The notes under the pieces are model-generated. The model was not told the DNA's origin, did not search any database, and was given only the letters and a program-made list of their open reading frames with translations. A program made the position numbers and the translations under genes. 35,872 nt of DNA, from positions 1 to 35,872 of the IMG/VR virus record IMGVR_UViG_3300043788_000069; one strand, 5' to 3'. The stretch is from a virus. Positions 35,786 through 35,872 of this stretch are shown one piece after another (the first letter of the stretch is position 1; the number at the start of each line of letters is the position of its first letter).

Positions 35786-35872
35786 TCAGGCTGTCACGAA
35801 AATCTGCCCGCCGATGATGTTGGGCGGTGGAGGGACAACTTCCCCAAAGATCATCACCGCCGAATAGAACGT
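35786..35872 (-). CDS. C-terminal end of a late gene cut by the window edge
   Basis: The last 28 residues of a minus-strand frame (TFYSAVMIFGEVVPPPPNII, GGQIFVTA) enter from the right edge and stop at TGA 35786-35788, one base before the next ATG region. Its final QIFVTA resembles GVFVTP at the end of the downstream virion protein, so it is likely another virion surface protein. Confidence 0.6.
   Translation of the reverse strand, partial: TFYSAVMIFGEVVPPPPNIIGGQIFVTA

Noticed and set aside
15000-35872. TTAA motifs seemed frequent inside GC-rich late genes, often replacing commoner codons.
   Set aside because: A hand count gave about 40 against roughly 30 expected from base composition. The excess is small and no pattern of placement was seen.
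1-35872. The window might be a complete circular genome, with both end genes joining.
   Set aside because: Joining 1 to 35872 on the minus strand makes the left gene stop after six more codons, and makes the right-hand frame start only just upstream, without a convincing protein. The ends look like arbitrary cuts.
1-35872. Known defence systems (restriction-modification, toxin-antitoxin, retron, CRISPR-Cas).
   Set aside because: No methyltransferase, reverse transcriptase, Cas or classic toxin motifs were seen in any credible frame. The YdaS-like protein is better explained as a Cro-type regulator by its position.

Overview
The window is a large part of the genome of a temperate, short-tailed (podovirus-like) phage. 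It carries a tyrosine integrase next to a complete attP-like site, a divergent pair of repressor/Cro-type regulators, a lambda-like replication and recombination set, and a full late block (terminase, portal, scaffold, major capsid, head-tail adaptor, tail hub, large ejection proteins, lysis genes). No tape-measure, sheath, or long-tail genes were seen. The host should be Gram-negative, because the lysis cassette encodes a two-component spanin with an embedded outer-membrane lipoprotein. The genes are GC-rich and favour G/C-ending codons. The attP core is a 3' fragment of a tRNA-Lys(TTT) gene. It is intact and internal, so the sequence looks like a free or circularised phage genome rather than an integrated prophage.

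Layout. (i) 1-3.8 kb, minus strand: rightward-type early operon running from a small HTH protein (Cro-like, 3804) through a structured leader, a replication initiator, a helicase-loader-like protein and a tail of small overlapping genes, leaving the window at position 1. (ii) 3805-3857: a short divergent control region with operators. (iii) 3.86-8.5 kb, plus strand: short repressor, three tiny genes, ERF annealing protein, YqaJ-type exonuclease (with an altered active-site position), two phage accessory proteins (DUF1367- and DUF1364-like), a DUF4224 protein, integrase and a T5orf172/GIY-YIG-like protein, ending at attP. (iv) 8.6-11.7 kb, plus strand: accessory genes beside attP, mostly small zinc-motif or membrane proteins, ending with a signal-peptide protein. 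(v) 11.7-35.9 kb, minus strand: late genes, read from high to low coordinates: minor virion proteins, a repeat/PASTA virion protein, terminase, portal, scaffold, capsid, adaptor, beta-propeller-like tail protein, fibre-like protein, three large ejection proteins, then lysis (membrane/coiled-coil protein, endolysin, holin-like protein, spanins) and two small membrane proteins. A free-standing HNH homing endonuclease on the plus strand interrupts the lysis end.

How it works together. The divergent promoters are controlled by a 13-bp operator, GGATAAAYAATCC. One copy forms the spacer of the Cro-side promoter, and a second abuts the -35 box of the plus-strand accessory/recombination operon, so one repressor can hold both arms silent. 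Genes are packed with 4-bp ATGA/GTGA/TTGA overlaps, indicating translational coupling. There is no gene-free stretch longer than about 130 bases.

The most unusual items are the operator logic, the stem-loop that covers the ribosome-binding site of the replication gene, a virion protein with about ten ~33-residue repeats followed by two PASTA domains, the exonuclease lacking its usual catalytic glutamate, a 12-residue arginine-rich peptide gene after the portal, and two duplicated translation-start cassettes. All protein calls are from reading sequence; no database search was possible.
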